The notes under the pieces are model-generated. The model made no database searches. It had not been told where the DNA came from and saw nothing but the letters and a program-made list of their open reading frames with translations. A stretch of 64,000 bases of DNA, from contig CAKKTI010000009.1 of assembly GCA_920105805.1 (NCBI GenBank), forward strand, positions 62,001 through 126,000, read 5' to 3'. The DNA is from Condylostoma magnum (lineage: Eukaryota; Ciliophora; Heterotrichea; Heterotrichida; Condylostomatidae). Positions 62,587 through 64,000 of this stretch are shown here, piece by piece (the first letter of the stretch is position 1; every line of letters starts with the position of its first letter). The translations under genes and the position numbers were made by a program.

Positions 62587-62894
62587 AAACTCCCTAAAAA
62601 TTTAAATCTAGACGTAGATACAAAGACCCAAACAGGCCAAAAAGAGGAATGAGTGCTTATTTATTTTACTCAATAGAGCGTAGAACAGAGTTACAAGAAG
62701 ATCTTCCAGATTTTAGTATGGCCTAACTCAGTAAAATAATAGCAGAAGAATGGGGTTAACTTTCCTAAGAAGACAAATAGCCGTATCTCCGAATGTCAGA
62801 GTAAGACAGAGAAAGATACAGGCAACAGATGGAGCGATATGAGGGAAGATCTTATTCAAATTAAAACATTACTATAGATTTAAGTAAAGATTAG
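62583..62894 (+). CDS. HMG-box protein (HMGB/NHP6-like)
   Basis: 103 residues, nearly all one HMG box: NRPKRGMSAYLFYSIERR, LPDFSMAQLSKIIAEEWGQL, EDKQPYLRMSEQDRERYRQQ. The basic N-terminal arm (KFKSRRRYKDPNRPKR) and the YxFxS...W...Y core match single-box chromatin proteins that bend DNA without sequence preference. Its ATG overlaps the TGA stop of the CDPK gene; its TAG 62892-62894 is 4 nt before the next ATG. Confidence 0.93.
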
Positions 62895-62898
62895 TAAA

Positions 62899-63615
62899 AT
62901 GTCTAAGGAGGTTTATATTATAAGGCATGGTTAGACTGATTATAATAAGCGGAAACAATTGATGCTGAGTAATCCAGATGCAGACTATTCTTAGTCACAA
63001 TGAGACCCGATATACAGAGACGCTTTGCTCAATGAAGAAGGGATACAGTAAGCTAGAGATGCCCAGGCATCTATACATCAATTAGACGTTCAAACTGTAT
63101 ACGTATCTCCTATGAGAAGGGCCCTGCAAACTTGCTAGATTATATTTGATCAGCATCCTAATAACCCGAGAATTATAGTAGAACCTTTACTTACTGAAAG
63201 AATATACTCTATACATGATGTGCCTTTATTATTGAACAAATGAGATGATTTTCCTATGTTTGACTGGAGCAATTATAACAGAAATGAGTATTATGTAAAG
63301 AACATAGTTTCTAATTAAATCTGGAGTAGATTGGAAAGTGCAGAGGATTAAACTATAGAATTAGTGAACATTATGCAAGAAATCTACCCTAGAAGAGTTG
63401 AAAGTGGAGATGAAATAAAGTAAAGAGCTAGGAGAGCTAAATAATGGATGATTGAAAGGGCAGAGAATGAAAGCATTGCTGTTGTTACCCACTCATGTCT
63501 TTTAAGGAATGTTACTAAATGGTATAATGAGCAAGGGTAAAAGTAGTTTATAAGGTTGGAAAATTGCCAGTTTTGCAAGCTTGATGCGTAGTTAGTTTAA
63601 TTGACAAAGATTTAA
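62899..63615 (+). CDS. Histidine phosphatase superfamily protein (phosphoglycerate-mutase-like)
   Basis: 238 residues. The catalytic phospho-His motif IIRHGQTDYN lies at residues 7-16, VYVSPMRRALQTC near 80 supplies the Arg of the phosphate pocket, and VVTHSCLLRN near 200 the second catalytic His. An acidic/aromatic insertion (KWDDFPMFDWSNYNRNEYY) lies between. Members include phosphoglycerate mutases, fructose-2,6-bisphosphatases and regulatory phosphatases; the substrate cannot be assigned. TGA is Trp in SQWDPIYRDA and in NKWDDF. Stop TAA 63613-63615, with just one codon (AAA) before the next ATG, in the same frame. Confidence 0.9.
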
Positions 63616-63618
63616 AAA

Positions 63619-64000
63619 ATGTCTATTTCACCTAAGCTTTAGTTGAGAAATTTTGGGAATAGTCCTTCTTCTGGAGTTCTTAGCACTAAATCTGCATCGC
63701 CTAGAGAAAGATTAATCAATTTTAGCCCGAGAAGGATCATTATAGGGAAATAAAATAGTATTAGAATACTAAGTCCACAGTTGTCCCCTAGAAATCGGAA
63801 TCTAGTGAGGAGATTAATAGTGAAAAAAGGATAGTAATAATATAGCTTAGACACTGTTTGTCAGACTATTTAAAAATTCATTATACCGTTGATTAATAGT
63901 AAAACTAAAGGATTATAAGTTTTAAAAGAGTTCCCTAATTGCAATACTGTTTAAGGATAATTGGAGAAATCGATGGATTTGTATTAACACTTAAGGTAGA
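63619..64000 (+). CDS. Unknown protein, cut by right window edge
   Basis: The first 127 residues start MSISPKLQLRNFGNSPSSG and are Ser/Pro/Arg-rich (SPRERLINFSPRRIII; QLSPRNRNLVRRLI), then a more ordered stretch (SLDTVCQTIQKFIIPLIN). Several SP sites could be phosphorylated by proline-directed kinases. I do not recognise it. It follows the phosphatase by 3 nt in the same frame, so a read-through fusion is formally possible. Confidence 0.6.

Overview
This window looks like somatic (macronuclear) DNA of a ciliate in which all three classical stop codons are also sense codons. Conserved proteins read through only if TAA and TAG are Gln and TGA is Trp: TAA in the proteasome beta2 gene, TGA at invariant Trp sites of a cytosolic carboxypeptidase, a MAPKKK and a RING protein. 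Yet conserved proteins end at their expected C-termini on TAG (beta2), TGA (eIF2B-beta) and TAA (several). This is the context-dependent code described for the heterotrich Condylostoma magnum. It excludes the standard code of Stentor, the UGA=Trp-only code of Blepharisma and the karyorelict code with UGA as sole stop. Introns of 15-20 nt and very short intergenic gaps also fit a heterotrich. Because no codon is a reliable stop, every frame is open, so an open frame is not evidence by itself. I called genes on family motifs, start context, frame continuity and the position of the nearest terminator-like codon to a neighbour.

Layout: 0-7.5 kb: carboxypeptidase (cut by the left edge), an unknown gene, proteasome beta2, then a tandem MAPKKK / double cyclic-nucleotide-binding protein / CDPK-like pseudokinase. 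9-15.5 kb: one giant cysteine-rich membrane protein. 16.9-24.3 kb: EF-hand protein, basic coiled-coil protein, a kinesin-RCC1 fusion, ORC5 and a TBC RabGAP. 24.3-36 kb: small membrane protein, coiled-coil protein with two candidate 17-nt introns, membrane RING E3, eIF2B-beta, a large axonemal-dynein-light-chain-like protein, small unknown genes and a CREST/TMEM8-type membrane protein. 36.7-50.7 kb: a tandem pair of ~2,270-residue surface proteins (LNR repeats, beta-helix, Cys-rich module, multi-pass membrane domain) sharing a 766-bp almost identical 5' block. 50.7-64 kb: unknown genes, an LRR protein, a membrane/coiled-coil protein, a selenocysteine tRNA, a vacuolar sorting receptor, a PX protein, a CDPK, an HMG-box protein, a histidine phosphatase and a gene cut by the right edge.

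The genes are mostly housekeeping, signalling and cytoskeletal, with no operon-like pathway grouping. The most notable features are: (1) a complete tRNA-Sec(UCA) in a genome where UGA already means both Trp and stop; (2) convergent stops 1-14 nt apart and head-to-tail gaps from -3 to +14 nt, so mRNA ends must be set very precisely; (3) 15-nt introns that are multiples of three and contain no unambiguous stop; (4) gene conversion or recent copying of the 5' part of the tandem surface-protein genes; (5) unusual architectures (kinesin-RCC1; a myristoylated CDPK-like pseudokinase). No virus-like element, transposon or CRISPR array was recognised.
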